A DNA stretch of 47,468 bases from CAYHWW01 sp964360145 (GTDB lineage: Bacteria > Bdellovibrionota > UBA1018 > CAYHWW01): the NCBI GenBank assembly GCA_964360145.1, contig CAYHWW010000010.1:1-47468 (forward strand), written 5' to 3'. Shown in pieces: positions 1 to 8,101 of the stretch. Position 1 is the stretch's first letter, and each line of letters begins with the position of its first letter. Position numbers and translations under genes: made by a program. The notes under the pieces are model-generated. The model was not told where the DNA came from, ran no database searches, and was given only the letters and a program-made list of their open reading frames with translations.

Positions 1-370
1 TGCCCTCAAGCTTTGCGAAGACCGCAAGTTTCTCGGCTTCACATTGAACCCCCTCCTCTTTGAAAAACTGCGTGGCCCGGGCCACCACGGTAAGGCTCAA
101 AGCGCCGCTTTCTATTTTTTCCTGAAGCGAGGGCAGCTCTCTCAGCGCCCGCATGGCCGTGATGCGGCGCCAGGCTGCGTCGTTGCTGTAGCCCAATACA
201 CGCACTGCGAATTCAAAGAGAGACGGGCACTGGTATTGAGAGAGGTACAGCCGCCGTTCTTCCACCTCACGCAGGTGGTGTAAAATAGCCACGCCCACCC
301 TCCGTTCGTCGGCGACAAGGGTTTTCAATTCAGTGATGAGGCGCTCAGAAGAGAGATGTTTTAAGTTCAT
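1..370 (-). CDS. HNH endonuclease-family protein, N-terminal 123 residues (continues beyond left edge)
   Basis: Read on the minus strand from the ATG at 370, the frame stays open to the window edge and gives about 123 residues beginning MNLKHLSSERLITELKTLV. The visible part is an all-helical domain with the segments LHHLREVEERRLY and LGYSNDAAWRRITAMRALREL. From memory, this domain precedes a C-terminal HNH nuclease domain in proteins that are abundant in Bdellovibrio and relatives, often in several copies per genome. The HNH motif itself lies outside the window, so nuclease activity is inferred. No Shine-Dalgarno sequence is visible before the start. This gene is the main taxonomic clue in the window. 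Confidence 0.75.
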   Translation of the reverse strand, partial: MNLKHLSSERLITELKTLVADERRVGVAILHHLREVEERRLYLSQYQCPSLFEFAVRVLGYSNDAAWRRITAMRALRELPSLQEKIESGALSLTVVARATQFFKEEGVQCEAEKLAVFAKLEG

Positions 371-395
371 GGGACGCACTCTATCATCGGTTTTT

Positions 396-417
396 CCTGC
401 GCTAGATTTCGCGCAGG
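396..417. repeat. Small inverted repeat upstream of the HNH gene
   Basis: CCTGCGC at 396-402 pairs with GCGCAGG at 411-417 across an 8-base loop. It lies 26 bases upstream of the HNH gene start. No T-run follows on the side expected for a terminator of either flanking gene, so it may be a binding site or chance. Confidence 0.3.
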
Positions 418-524
418 AATGCCCGCCATTGCATTCCGCGATGAAGACGAGGCGCGAGGCATCATGTGCATCAGCAGCACGCCACAGAGCGTATTACCGC
501 GCAAATTATGGGTGAACTCTGGGC

Positions 525-551
525 GGGGGCACTACTTCGCTCTGACCCCCC
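525..551. repeat. REP-like hairpin
   Basis: GGGGG at 525-529 pairs with the C-run at 546-551. On the minus strand the loop carries TCAGAGCGAAGTAGTG. A G/C-run stem with a GTAG tetranucleotide next to it recalls REP sequences mobilised by REP-associated tyrosine transposases (RAYT). No transposase is in the window and no second copy was noticed, so this is tentative. Confidence 0.3.
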
Positions 552-683
552 GTCAAGAAAAATCGAAATTATTTAAAAAAATATTGGAGACAAAGCTGCC
601 TATAGCCGTTGAGTAGTCCGCTAGTGTCGCACACTGCATGCGTACGCCCGCAGTAGGCGATGTCATCATTGTCAGCGAGGCAT

Positions 684-1043
684 CTAAGGAGCAGTCGAAG
701 CAGGTACCCATTCTTCAGTGCTGGTGACCTGATTTCCTCTATTGAGCATCTGGTGATGGACTCGCAGGCCTTCCCTTTGAGGAACTGTCACAATGAGAGA
801 TGTGAGGCAAAAACCACGAATCACCCGGTGATAAACTCCACCCTCGCTAAAGTTGTCGGTACCCGCCCTGCAGCCCACGAAACGATCGCCAAGGGTGATG
901 AGCAGGGAGGAGCCTTCACGGTGCTGAATAGAGCCTCGGTAGTAATGGTCAATTTCTTGGCCGCTTTCTCCGTCCGCGCTCACTGTGATCGTGAATTCCA
1001 GGCCCTCAGCGACGTTAATAGCGTAATCACCAAGGCAGCTCAT
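684..1043 (-). CDS. Hypothetical protein, 119 aa, doubtful
   Basis: An open frame starts at ATG 1043 and reads MSCLGDYAINVAEG and so on. Its start overlaps the last codons of the short-chain dehydrogenase gene by 17 bases, the same kind of coupling used elsewhere in this operon. The only upstream Shine-Dalgarno candidate is a weak GAAGGCG. Codon choice looks plausible in the first half and less so in the second half. I recognise no domain. It could be a real last gene of the suf operon or a chance open frame. Confidence 0.3.
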   Translation of the reverse strand: MSCLGDYAINVAEGLEFTITVSADGESGQEIDHYYRGSIQHREGSSLLITLGDRFVGCRAGTDNFSEGGVYHRVIRGFCLTSLIVTVPQREGLRVHHQMLNRGNQVTSTEEWVPASTAP

Positions 1044-1737
1044 CGCCTTCGAAGTCATAAAAATGCCCAGACTGGGCGGCGGTGGCCCCATCAATGACCT
1101 TCAGCATGCCACGAACGGAATCCACGGGCATGATGGGGGCCTGGACCCCGCCCATCTCCGTGCGCACCCAGCCGGGATGGAGGGCCAGCGCGATGATCTC
1201 GGGGTGGTCCACGGCAAAAGACTTATTGAACATGTTCAAGGCGGCTTTGGACATGCGGTAGGCATAGGCCCCACCGCTGCTGTTGTCGCCGATGGAGCCC
1301 ATGAGGCTCGTGATCTGAGCCACCACGGCATGGGCGCGCGAGCGCTTCAGGGCAGGCAACAGCGCCCGGGTGACCCGCATGGGCCCCACGGCGTTGATCT
1401 CCACGCTTGCGACCACCTTGCTGAAGTCCAGGTCAGCGAAGTCCGCCTCGGCGTCTAAGTACACACCGGCGTTGTTGATGAGAACGTCCACGGGTTCCAC
1501 GTCAAGACCGAGCAGGGACACCGCCGCGCGAATCGCGGCGTCCGACGTGATGTCACATGCCCCAACCCGCAGACGCCCCTGGGCGCCATCCAGAAGCGCA
1601 GTGAGCCCAGGCGCCTGCTTCACATCGCGCACCAGCGCTGTCACCCGATCACCCCGAGCTAACAACTGACGGGTGAACTCCAAGCCAAGGCCCCGACGGG
1701 CGCCGGTAATGACCACATGACGTAGGATTTTATTCAT
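1027..1737 (-). CDS. Short-chain dehydrogenase/reductase (SDR), last assured gene of the suf operon
   Basis: The 236-residue protein has a classical SDR Rossmann fold. The nucleotide-binding motif is TGARRGLG near the N-terminus, followed by NNAG in the middle and the catalytic YRMSK (Tyr-x-x-x-Lys) later. It ends ...GDELPW, an ending typical of the C-factor/CsgA-like SDR subgroup. Substrate is unknown. Its ATG overlaps the sufB stop codon (ATGA at 1734-1737), so it is translationally coupled to sufB. An SDR has no established role in iron-sulfur assembly, so this may be a passenger gene or an unrecognised accessory. Confidence 0.85.
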   Translation of the reverse strand: MNKILRHVVITGARRGLGLEFTRQLLARGDRVTALVRDVKQAPGLTALLDGAQGRLRVGACDITSDAAIRAAVSLLGLDVEPVDVLINNAGVYLDAEADFADLDFSKVVASVEINAVGPMRVTRALLPALKRSRAHAVVAQITSLMGSIGDNSSGGAYAYRMSKAALNMFNKSFAVDHPEIIALALHPGWVRTEMGGVQAPIMPVDSVRGMLKVIDGATAAQSGHFYDFEGDELPW

Positions 1738-3203
1738 CCGACGGATCCTTCCAGTTTCAAATCGAGAAGACGATTGGCCTCGATGGCGAACTCCATGGGC
1801 AGCTGCTTAAAGACCTCTTCACAGTATCCGTTGATGATGAGGCGTGTCGCTTCCGCCGCATCGATGCCCCGAGCCTGCAAATAGAAAAGCTGGTCCTCAG
1901 ACACCTTGCTCGCGGTGGCCTCATGCTCCACCACCGCCGTGGGGTTTTTCACGGTGATCACGGGGAAAGTATGCGCCTCGCACTGGCCGCCGATGAGGAG
2001 GGAATCACACTGGGTGTGATTGCGCGCGTTCTCGGCCCGAGAGCCCACGAGCACCGCACCACGGTAGGTATTCACGCCATGCCCCGTGGAAATACCCTTG
2101 CTCACGATGCGAGAACGGGTGTTGCGGCCGATGTGCACCATTTTTGTGCCCGTATCCGCCTGCATGCGATCATTGGTGATGGCCACCGAGTAGAACTCGC
2201 CCTGGGAACCATCGCCCTCCAGAATGCAGCTGGGGTACTTCCACGTGATGGTGGAACCCACTTCCACCTGGGTCCAAGAGATCTTCGCATTGGCGCCGCG
2301 GCAGGCGCCGCGCTTGGTGACGAAATTATAAATGCCGCCCCGGCCCTCTTTGTCGCCGGAGTACCAGTTTTGCACGGTGGTGTATTTGATGACGGAGTCT
2401 TTCAACGCCACCAGTTCCACCACGGCGGCATGGAGCTGGTTTTCGTCCCGCATGGGGGCGGTGCACCCTTCCATGTAGCTCACTTCCGATCCCTCATCGG
2501 CGATGATGAGGGTGCGCTCGAATTGCCCGGTGCCCGTCGCGTTGATGCGGAAATAGGTGGAGAGATCCAGGGGGCATTTCACGCCTTTGGGGATGTAGAC
2601 GAAAGAGCCGTCAGAGAACACGGCGGCATTCAAGGCCGCGAAGAAATTGTCGGTCACAGGCACCACGGAACCCAAATACTTCTTCACGAGATCAGGGTGG
2701 CTCTGCAACGCCTCGGAAATGGAGCAGAACACGATGCCGAGCTTGAAGAGAGCCTCCCGATGGGTGGTGACCACGGAGACGGAGTCAAACACCGCGTCCA
2801 CGGCGACGCCGGCGAGACGCTTTTGCTCATGCAACGGGATACCAAGCTTCTCGTAGGTCTCTAAGAGCTTGGGGTCTACCTCGTCGAGGGACGAAAGCTG
2901 AGGCTGCTTCTTGGGCGCCGAATAGTAAGCAATCGCTTGATAATCAATGGCGGGGTAACTCACCCGGGCCCAGGTGGGTTCCCGCATCTTGCCCCACTGG
3001 GCAAAGGCCTTGAGCCGCCACTGAGTCATCCACTCTGGCTCGTTCTTCTTTGCAGAAATGAACCGCACCGTGTCCTCTGAAAGCCCAGGCGCAAGCCTGT
3101 CCTCTTCGATGTCGGTGACGAAGCCGTAGCGGGAGTAGTCATTGGCATACTCGCCGACATTCTCTTTACTGATGATGTTCTGCTTCTTTTGCTCATCGGT
3201 CAT
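1734..3203 (-). CDS. sufB: Fe-S cluster assembly scaffold subunit SufB
   Basis: SufB forms the SufBC2D scaffold on which iron-sulfur clusters are built in the cytoplasm. The 489-residue product, starting MTDEQKKQN, has the usual length. The C-terminal half shows NHTQCDSLLIGG with the conserved sulfur-accepting cysteine, then VEHEATASKVSEDQLFYLQ and RGID, all family hallmarks. I chose ATG 3203 because it lies two bases after the sufT stop codon and matches the normal SufB N-terminus; the frame is open further upstream but there it only shadows sufT. sufB is usually among the first genes of suf operons; here it comes after C, D, S, U and T. Confidence 0.96.
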   Translation of the reverse strand: MTDEQKKQNIISKENVGEYANDYSRYGFVTDIEEDRLAPGLSEDTVRFISAKKNEPEWMTQWRLKAFAQWGKMREPTWARVSYPAIDYQAIAYYSAPKKQPQLSSLDEVDPKLLETYEKLGIPLHEQKRLAGVAVDAVFDSVSVVTTHREALFKLGIVFCSISEALQSHPDLVKKYLGSVVPVTDNFFAALNAAVFSDGSFVYIPKGVKCPLDLSTYFRINATGTGQFERTLIIADEGSEVSYMEGCTAPMRDENQLHAAVVELVALKDSVIKYTTVQNWYSGDKEGRGGIYNFVTKRGACRGANAKISWTQVEVGSTITWKYPSCILEGDGSQGEFYSVAITNDRMQADTGTKMVHIGRNTRSRIVSKGISTGHGVNTYRGAVLVGSRAENARNHTQCDSLLIGGQCEAHTFPVITVKNPTAVVEHEATASKVSEDQLFYLQARGIDAAEATRLIINGYCEEVFKQLPMEFAIEANRLLDLKLEGSVG

Positions 3204-3205
3204 GG

Positions 3206-3508
3206 CTACCAGATCCTCATCTTCTCTTTTGCTTCGTCGGAAGCCATGGTGCGGGGGTTCCACTTGGGCTCGAAAACGAGTTGCACGTCGGCGTCGGTGA
3301 CACCGGGGTAAGCCTTCACCCGGTCCCGCACCTGTTGCACCATGTAGTCGGCAGCGGGGCATGAAGGCGACGTCAGTGTCATGCGCACCCGCACTTTGCC
3401 CCCCTCCTCCACGATGCACTCGTAAATGAGACCGAGGTCCACGAGGCTCATCTTCATTTCAGGGTCTTCCACGGGGCGTAGCCACTCTTTCAATTCATCA
3501 GCATTCAT
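3206..3508 (-). CDS. sufT: SufT-type (DUF59/MIP18 family) Fe-S maturation factor
   Basis: A 100-residue DUF59 protein with DPEMKMSLVDLGLIYEC near the N-terminus and TLTSPSCPAADYM in the middle. The cysteine in SPSCP is the conserved one of this family. SufT proteins help mature iron-sulfur enzymes and usually lie at the end of suf operons in Gram-positives and many other phyla. The start ATG 3508 overlaps the sufU stop (ATGA), and GGAGGG inside the sufU tail serves as ribosome binding site. A longer frame exists upstream but lies inside sufU. Confidence 0.9.
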   Translation of the reverse strand: MNADELKEWLRPVEDPEMKMSLVDLGLIYECIVEEGGKVRVRMTLTSPSCPAADYMVQQVRDRVKAYPGVTDADVQLVFEPKWNPRTMASDEAKEKMRIW

Positions 3509-3951
3509 GCTCCCTCCTTCCGCCCTTCGATGGCCCTCTTCGCAGTCATCCAGGCAAGAAGCGCGCACTTGATGCGCACGGGGAAGCGCTTAACGCCGGA
3601 GAGGGCCTTCACATCACCCTCCATGGTCTCAGCATCCCGGGTGCCCTGCATGAGCTCGCGGAATTTTTCGATCTCCGCCAGCGCCGCGTCATAGGTTTTG
3701 CCTTGGAGCTCTTCCATCAAAATACTTGCGCTCGCCATGGAGATGGAGCAGCCCTGCCCCTCGAAGGCGGCTTCTTTGATGAGTTTGCCCGCGTCGTCAA
3801 AGCGGAAGGTCATGACGACCTTATCGCCACACAGGGGGTTAAAACCCTCCTCCTCACGATCACAGGGAGAGAGATGGCCGTGGCAACGGGGCTCCCGCTG
3901 GTGCTCCATGATGATTTCGCCGTAGAGTTGATCGAGGTTTTCGCTGCTCAT
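3505..3951 (-). CDS. sufU: SufU-type Fe-S scaffold / sulfur-transfer protein
   Basis: The 148-residue IscU/SufU-family protein accepts sulfur from SufS. Conserved ligands are visible: Cys41 and Asp43 in FNPLCGD, Cys68 in GQGCSIS and Cys129 in IKCALLAW. The insertion between the second and third cysteines, longer than in IscU, fits SufU. It lies 7 bases after sufS and overlaps sufT by 4 bases. In SufU-type systems the protein is a zinc-dependent activator of SufS rather than a true scaffold, and the same is inferred here. Confidence 0.93.
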   Translation of the reverse strand: MSSENLDQLYGEIIMEHQREPRCHGHLSPCDREEEGFNPLCGDKVVMTFRFDDAGKLIKEAAFEGQGCSISMASASILMEELQGKTYDAALAEIEKFRELMQGTRDAETMEGDVKALSGVKRFPVRIKCALLAWMTAKRAIEGRKEGA

Positions 3952-3958
3952 GCTCTGT

Positions 3959-5269
3959 TCATGACCTCTTCAAGAAGTAGCGGCGGGCATTTTCGATGGC
4001 GGTGACCAGTCGATCCGCTTCTTCCCTGGTGTTGTAGATGTAAAAACTCGCCCGATTCGTCGCAGGCACGTCGTAGCTTTTGAGCAGGGGTTGGGCGCAG
4101 TGGTGGCCCGCCCTCAGGGCAAAGCCCTCCATGTCGAGCAGCGTCGCCATGTCGTGGGGATGCACGCCATCCACGAGGAAGCTCACCACGGCACCACGGG
4201 ACTCCGCACTGCGGGGACCGATGATGCGCAGGCCGGGGATATCGATGAGGCGCGCCAATGCGTATTCCGTCATGTCTTCCTCGTGGCGGGCGATGGCATC
4301 CCGCCCCAAGGCCATGAGGTAGTCCAGCGCGGCGCCCAAGCCGACCACGCCCTCAATGTGGGGCGTGCCCGCTTCGAACTTCCAGGGCAGCTCGTTCCAG
4401 GTACTGTCGAGGTCACCGACCTTGCTGATCATGTCGCCGCCGTATTTGAAGGGCTTCATGGCCCAGAGCACTTCGGCCCGGGCCCAGAGCACGCCGACAC
4501 CACTGGGGCCGCAGAGTTTATGGGCGGAGAATGCCAGGAAGTCCACGGGGCCCAGGTCCGAGATGGCGAAGTCCAGGTGCACGGCCCCCTGGGCGGCGTC
4601 CACGAAGACGAGGGCGCCGGCATTTTTCGCCATGAGGGCCATCTCTTGCACGGGGTTCACCGTGCCGAGAACGTTGCTCATCATGGTGAAGGCCACGAGC
4701 TTGGGGCGGCCAGAGAGCTTTTTCTTAAAGTCCTCAAGATCGATGCGCCCCTCGGGGGTGAGCTCCACGATCTTGAAGCTGGCGCCCCGGGCTTTCGCCA
4801 GTTGCTGCCAGGGCACAAAATTAGCGTGATGCTCCATGCGCGTCACCACGATGTCGTCGCCGGGACCGATCTTGCCGTGCTCGCCGAGGCTGCTCCCCCG
4901 CTCCAGCGCCGTGCTGATGAGGTTCACCGCGTCAGTGGTGCCGCTCGTGAAAATGATCTCTTCTGTTTTCTGGCGCCCCAGGTAGCGACACACCTTTTCG
5001 CGAACACCTTCATAGGCATCGGTGGCCTCTTGAGAGAGGAGATACACGCCACGATGGACGTTGGCGTTGGTGTTGAGGAGGAAGTAGGACATGGCGTCCA
5101 CCACTTGCCGGGGCTTTTGGGCGGTGGCGGCGCTATCGAGGTAGGTCAGCGGCTTATCGCGGATTTTCCGCTGCAGAATGGGGAAATCGCGGCGCACCAC
5201 CAGGGGATCGAGTTTCTTCAAGGTGGTGGTTTCGACCTGAGTCTTTTTCAGGTTCTTTTTTGTCGTCAT
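3959..5269 (-). CDS. sufS: Cysteine desulfurase SufS
   Basis: A PLP-dependent enzyme that removes sulfur from cysteine for cluster assembly. The 436 residues show the group II (SufS/CsdA) pattern: THxN-type motif HHANFVPWQQ, PLP lysine K251 in FSAHKLCGPSG and catalytic cysteine C391 in LRAGHHCAQPL. A lysine- and threonine-rich stretch of about 20 residues precedes the usual N-terminus. The ATG overlaps the sufD stop by 4 bases. Pairing with sufU next door fits the SufS-SufU partnership. Confidence 0.96.
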   Translation of the reverse strand: MTTKKNLKKTQVETTTLKKLDPLVVRRDFPILQRKIRDKPLTYLDSAATAQKPRQVVDAMSYFLLNTNANVHRGVYLLSQEATDAYEGVREKVCRYLGRQKTEEIIFTSGTTDAVNLISTALERGSSLGEHGKIGPGDDIVVTRMEHHANFVPWQQLAKARGASFKIVELTPEGRIDLEDFKKKLSGRPKLVAFTMMSNVLGTVNPVQEMALMAKNAGALVFVDAAQGAVHLDFAISDLGPVDFLAFSAHKLCGPSGVGVLWARAEVLWAMKPFKYGGDMISKVGDLDSTWNELPWKFEAGTPHIEGVVGLGAALDYLMALGRDAIARHEEDMTEYALARLIDIPGLRIIGPRSAESRGAVVSFLVDGVHPHDMATLLDMEGFALRAGHHCAQPLLKSYDVPATNRASFYIYNTREEADRLVTAIENARRYFLKRS

Positions 5270-6435
5270 GACAACCTCTCAAAAGCCGCCATGGCCCGCT
5301 CTCGCAAAGCGGCGGTGGGGAGGCGAGCGAGAGTGGGCTCAGAGAACCCACGAACGATCATCTCCTCCGCGTCTTTGAGGGAAATACCACGGCTCTGCAA
5401 ATAATAGAGTTGATCAGGGGACACGGAGCTCACCGTGGCGCCATGGGCGCACTTCACATCAGCCGTGGAGATCTCAAGCTTTGGATTCGTATTGATCTCC
5501 GCATCACGGGACAGGAGCAGATTACGGTTCCGCAGATCTGCTTCCACATGGCGACCGCTCCTGGGAATGATGATATTGCCACTGAAGGATACGCGGGAGC
5601 GGCCACTGGCCGCCGTGGCATACTCTTGATGGCTGGAAGAATGGGCAGCGGGATGATGGAGCACGGAGATGATCTCCGCCCATTGCGTCGTGGCGAGCCG
5701 CAGGGCGCCGCGCACTTCGATGTGGCTTTCTTTGCCAACGCAGAAACCTTCAATCCACAGCTGGGTGAAATCGCCACCACGGATCACGGGGGTCACTTCA
5801 GCCCGGGCGCCCTCTTCCACGCGGCATTCCAGTCGAAGCGCCGCCCGCACGGCGGGACCATAATTTTGCACGGAAAAATAAGATAAGCGGCCATGGGCCG
5901 CCACCGAGATTTCAGTGAGGGCAGACACCGCGGGGGCCACAGCGGCGGTGACCGCCGCTGCTGATTCATCGCTCACCATCTCTTCCACGAGCTGGAGGGA
6001 GGCGCCATCCCCCACCACGACCTGGACATGCTTATGATCCACCAGCGATGCCTCATCAAACCAGTGCACGATGCGCACCACCGCCGTAACGCTGCCTGTG
6101 CCGCGCACGATGAGCAGCAACGGCGCCTTGGCGCTTTCTAGAGCATGGGCTGCATAATATTCTTTTGCGAAGGCACCGGCGGCGAACCCCTCTTTCAGCC
6201 TCTCCATGGTCACGCCGACGGGCAAGGCGCCTGCCACCACCGCGGCGGCGCGCCCCCCTCGCAGCAGAATCACCGCATGCTCGCCCTCTTGCAAAGCAAG
6301 TAATGCCTCTAGACGAGGGGGCTTACCCTGCTCCACCACCACAGGCGTGCGATCCACCACGAGCTCACGGGTAGCGCTGAAGAACCGGTAGTTCTCCTCC
6401 TTGGCGGTGGGTTTACTGAGGTTGAGCATGCTCAC
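5266..6435 (-). CDS. sufD: Fe-S cluster assembly scaffold subunit SufD
   Basis: A 389-residue SufB/SufD-family protein. The diagnostic C-terminal segment is present: NTNPKLEISTADVKCAHGATVS followed within 20 residues by LYYLQSRGISLKDAEEMIVRGF. It partners SufB and SufC in the cytoplasmic scaffold. The frame opens with GTG at 6435, whose GTGA overlaps the sufC stop. An ATG two codons later (6429) is preceded by AGGTGAGC and could be the true start. The N-terminal half is divergent, as is usual for SufD. Confidence 0.94.
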   Translation of the reverse strand: MSMLNLSKPTAKEENYRFFSATRELVVDRTPVVVEQGKPPRLEALLALQEGEHAVILLRGGRAAAVVAGALPVGVTMERLKEGFAAGAFAKEYYAAHALESAKAPLLLIVRGTGSVTAVVRIVHWFDEASLVDHKHVQVVVGDGASLQLVEEMVSDESAAAVTAAVAPAVSALTEISVAAHGRLSYFSVQNYGPAVRAALRLECRVEEGARAEVTPVIRGGDFTQLWIEGFCVGKESHIEVRGALRLATTQWAEIISVLHHPAAHSSSHQEYATAASGRSRVSFSGNIIIPRSGRHVEADLRNRNLLLSRDAEINTNPKLEISTADVKCAHGATVSSVSPDQLYYLQSRGISLKDAEEMIVRGFSEPTLARLPTAALRERAMAAFERLS

Positions 6436-7178
6436 CTGCCGTGCCCCGCCGTGACGAACTCTTCATAGCCTTTTTCTTCAAGCTTCAGCGCCAACTCAGG
6501 GCCGCCGCTTTCGATGATGCGGCCATCCACGAAGACATGGACCTTGTCGGGCTTCACGTAGCTCAACATGCGCTGATAGTGGGTGATGAGGAGAATGGCC
6601 CGCTCCGGGGACTTCATGGACTCGATGCTCTCGGAGATGGTGCGCAGCGCATCGATGTCGAGGCCGGAGTCCGTCTCATCGAGAACGGCGAAACGAGGCT
6701 GCAAGAGGCGCATCTGCAATGTTTCCAGACGCTTCTTCTCACCGCCGCTGAAGCCCTCGTTCAAGGAACGCGAGAGGAAGGCATCGGGCACATTCAAGAG
6801 CTTGGCTTCCGCTTGAATGGCTGCGCGCAGCTCTTTGGCGGGAAGTTCAGCCCCCCGCACGGCCCGCACGGCGGCGCGCAGGAAACTGCCCACGCTGACG
6901 CCGGGTACCGCCACGGGGTACTGGAAACCGAGGAAGATGCGCTTGCGGGCGCGCTCCTCCGGGGAGAGGCCCGCGATGTCCACCCCATCCAGGAGGATCT
7001 GGCCCGCGGTGACCACGTACTTGGGATGCCCCATGATGGTGTAGGACAGCGTCGTCTTCCCTGACCCGTTGCGGCCCATGATGGCATGGATCTCACCCCG
7101 GTCGATTTTCAGTGATACGCCCTTCAACACTTTTTTGCCTTCGACCTCGACGTGGAGATCGCGGATTTCAAACAACAT
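6432..7178 (-). CDS. sufC: Fe-S cluster assembly ATPase SufC
   Basis: The ABC-type ATPase of the SufBCD scaffold, 248 residues. Walker A is GRNGSGKTT, the signature is FSGGEKKRLE and Walker B runs into LDETDSGLD, all in the SufC-specific form. It has no membrane segments, as expected for a soluble ABC protein. The start codon lies inside the last codons of the rrf2 regulator gene (11-base overlap), so regulator and operon are co-transcribed. Confidence 0.97.
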   Translation of the reverse strand: MLFEIRDLHVEVEGKKVLKGVSLKIDRGEIHAIMGRNGSGKTTLSYTIMGHPKYVVTAGQILLDGVDIAGLSPEERARKRIFLGFQYPVAVPGVSVGSFLRAAVRAVRGAELPAKELRAAIQAEAKLLNVPDAFLSRSLNEGFSGGEKKRLETLQMRLLQPRFAVLDETDSGLDIDALRTISESIESMKSPERAILLITHYQRMLSYVKPDKVHVFVDGRIIESGGPELALKLEEKGYEEFVTAGHGR

Positions 7179-7644
7179 CGTACACCTTCCTCAAGACATG
7201 GGCCCGGGCGTCCGCTTCTTTGCGGAGCAAGTCCGCAAGGGTTACGCCCTGAATGACTTCTTCAAAATAACCGGAGAGCATTTCCCAAAAGGGTCGCACC
7301 GAGCACTGCTCAAGGTGGACGCACTGATCGGCTTTGCCAGAAAACTGATCACAAAAACCACCGCTGGTATCAATAGTCTCGCGACGGGGTTTCAGGGCAT
7401 CAAAGACATCCTTCAGCGTCACCGTTTCGGGGGCCTGTTGGAGGAGAAACCCACCCCGCACCCCACGCACGGCCTTCACGAGCCCCGCCTTCTTGAAAAG
7501 GTGCATGAACTTTGAGACGTATTCGACGGAAATACGTTCTTTATCAGCGACTTCAGAAGCGGAAAGCGGCGCCTGCGAACTGGCAGCCCGTGCCAGCTGC
7601 AGCGCACAGCGCAGCCCATATTCTTCTAATGCCGAGATATGCAT
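7168..7644 (-). CDS. Rrf2-family (IscR/SufR-like) Fe-S-sensing transcriptional regulator
   Basis: The 158-residue protein has an N-terminal winged helix (MHISALEEYGLRCALQLA, then VSKFMHLFKKAGLVKAVRGVRGGF) and three cysteines at 98, 108 and 114 that could bind an iron-sulfur cluster. ATG 7644 was preferred over an ATG eight codons upstream because it matches the family N-terminus and has AAAGGG in front. As first gene of the suf operon it most likely senses cluster status and controls the operon through the palindrome at 7687-7715. Confidence 0.9.
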   Translation of the reverse strand: MHISALEEYGLRCALQLARAASSQAPLSASEVADKERISVEYVSKFMHLFKKAGLVKAVRGVRGGFLLQQAPETVTLKDVFDALKPRRETIDTSGGFCDQFSGKADQCVHLEQCSVRPFWEMLSGYFEEVIQGVTLADLLRKEADARAHVLRKVYDVV

Positions 7645-7686
7645 AAAGCCCTTTCGGACTCTATACATGACTTAAAAGTAGTCTTT

Positions 7687-7715
7687 AATCAATACTTTAT
7701 TGTAATGTATTGATT
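7687..7715. promoter_or_regulatory. Palindromic operator upstream of the rrf2-suf operon
   Basis: AATCAATAC at 7687-7695 is a perfect inverted repeat of GTATTGATT at 7707-7715 with an 11-base spacer. It is AT-rich, 43 bases upstream of the regulator start and the only strong palindrome there. Its size and position fit an Rrf2-family dimer site overlapping the suf promoter. Autoregulation is inferred. Confidence 0.65.
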
Positions 7716-7737
7716 TCTGAAGGGCGGCGCGTCAACG

Positions 7738-7992
7738 CTAATGACGACGCTTGGCAGGCACTTCGGGGGCCTTGGCCGGCGGCTCAGGGACGGCCTGAGG
7801 ATCCGCGGCGGTGTCACCCTCCGCCGTTACTTCCACAGTGTCGGCCCCCGGCCTCTGCGGCGGCGTGCGCACGGCACCCACGGGGGCGTTAGAGCCCCTG
7901 ACGCATTCGTCAGCGGCCCAGGCCGCTTGATAACCGCAGAGACAGGCCGCGATGGCCACTGTTTTCAAAACTCTCATTGTCATTGAGCTCAT
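7738..7992 (-). CDS. Small secreted proline-rich protein
   Basis: An 84-residue product starting MSSMTMRVLKTVAIAACLC with an evident signal peptide that ends near AWAADECVRG. The mature part is short and acidic, then rich in proline and alanine, ending in a basic KRRH. I chose ATG 7992 because GAGGGG lies just upstream; two later in-frame ATGs (7983, 7977) are possible. No domain is recognised. It is probably periplasmic. Confidence 0.65.
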   Translation of the reverse strand: MSSMTMRVLKTVAIAACLCGYQAAWAADECVRGSNAPVGAVRTPPQRPGADTVEVTAEGDTAADPQAVPEPPAKAPEVPAKRRH

Positions 7993-8101
7993 GGTACCCC
8001 TCAATGCTATCAGTTTATCACTGCGAGATAGATACGCAACGGGTGCGCACGCAACACGCCCCCGGCGTGCGCTCAATGCGGCAACCTTTGCCGGAAAGCC
8101 A

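Larger units (their letters stand above)
371..683. other. Non-coding stretch between the HNH gene and the 3' end of the suf operon
   Basis: No convincing gene is seen on either strand. Short open frames here have poor composition and no ribosome binding sites. The stretch holds the small inverted repeat at 396-417, a G/C-run hairpin at 525-551 and an AT-rich patch at about 557-590. It probably contains the promoter of the HNH gene and the end of the suf transcript. Confidence 0.5.
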
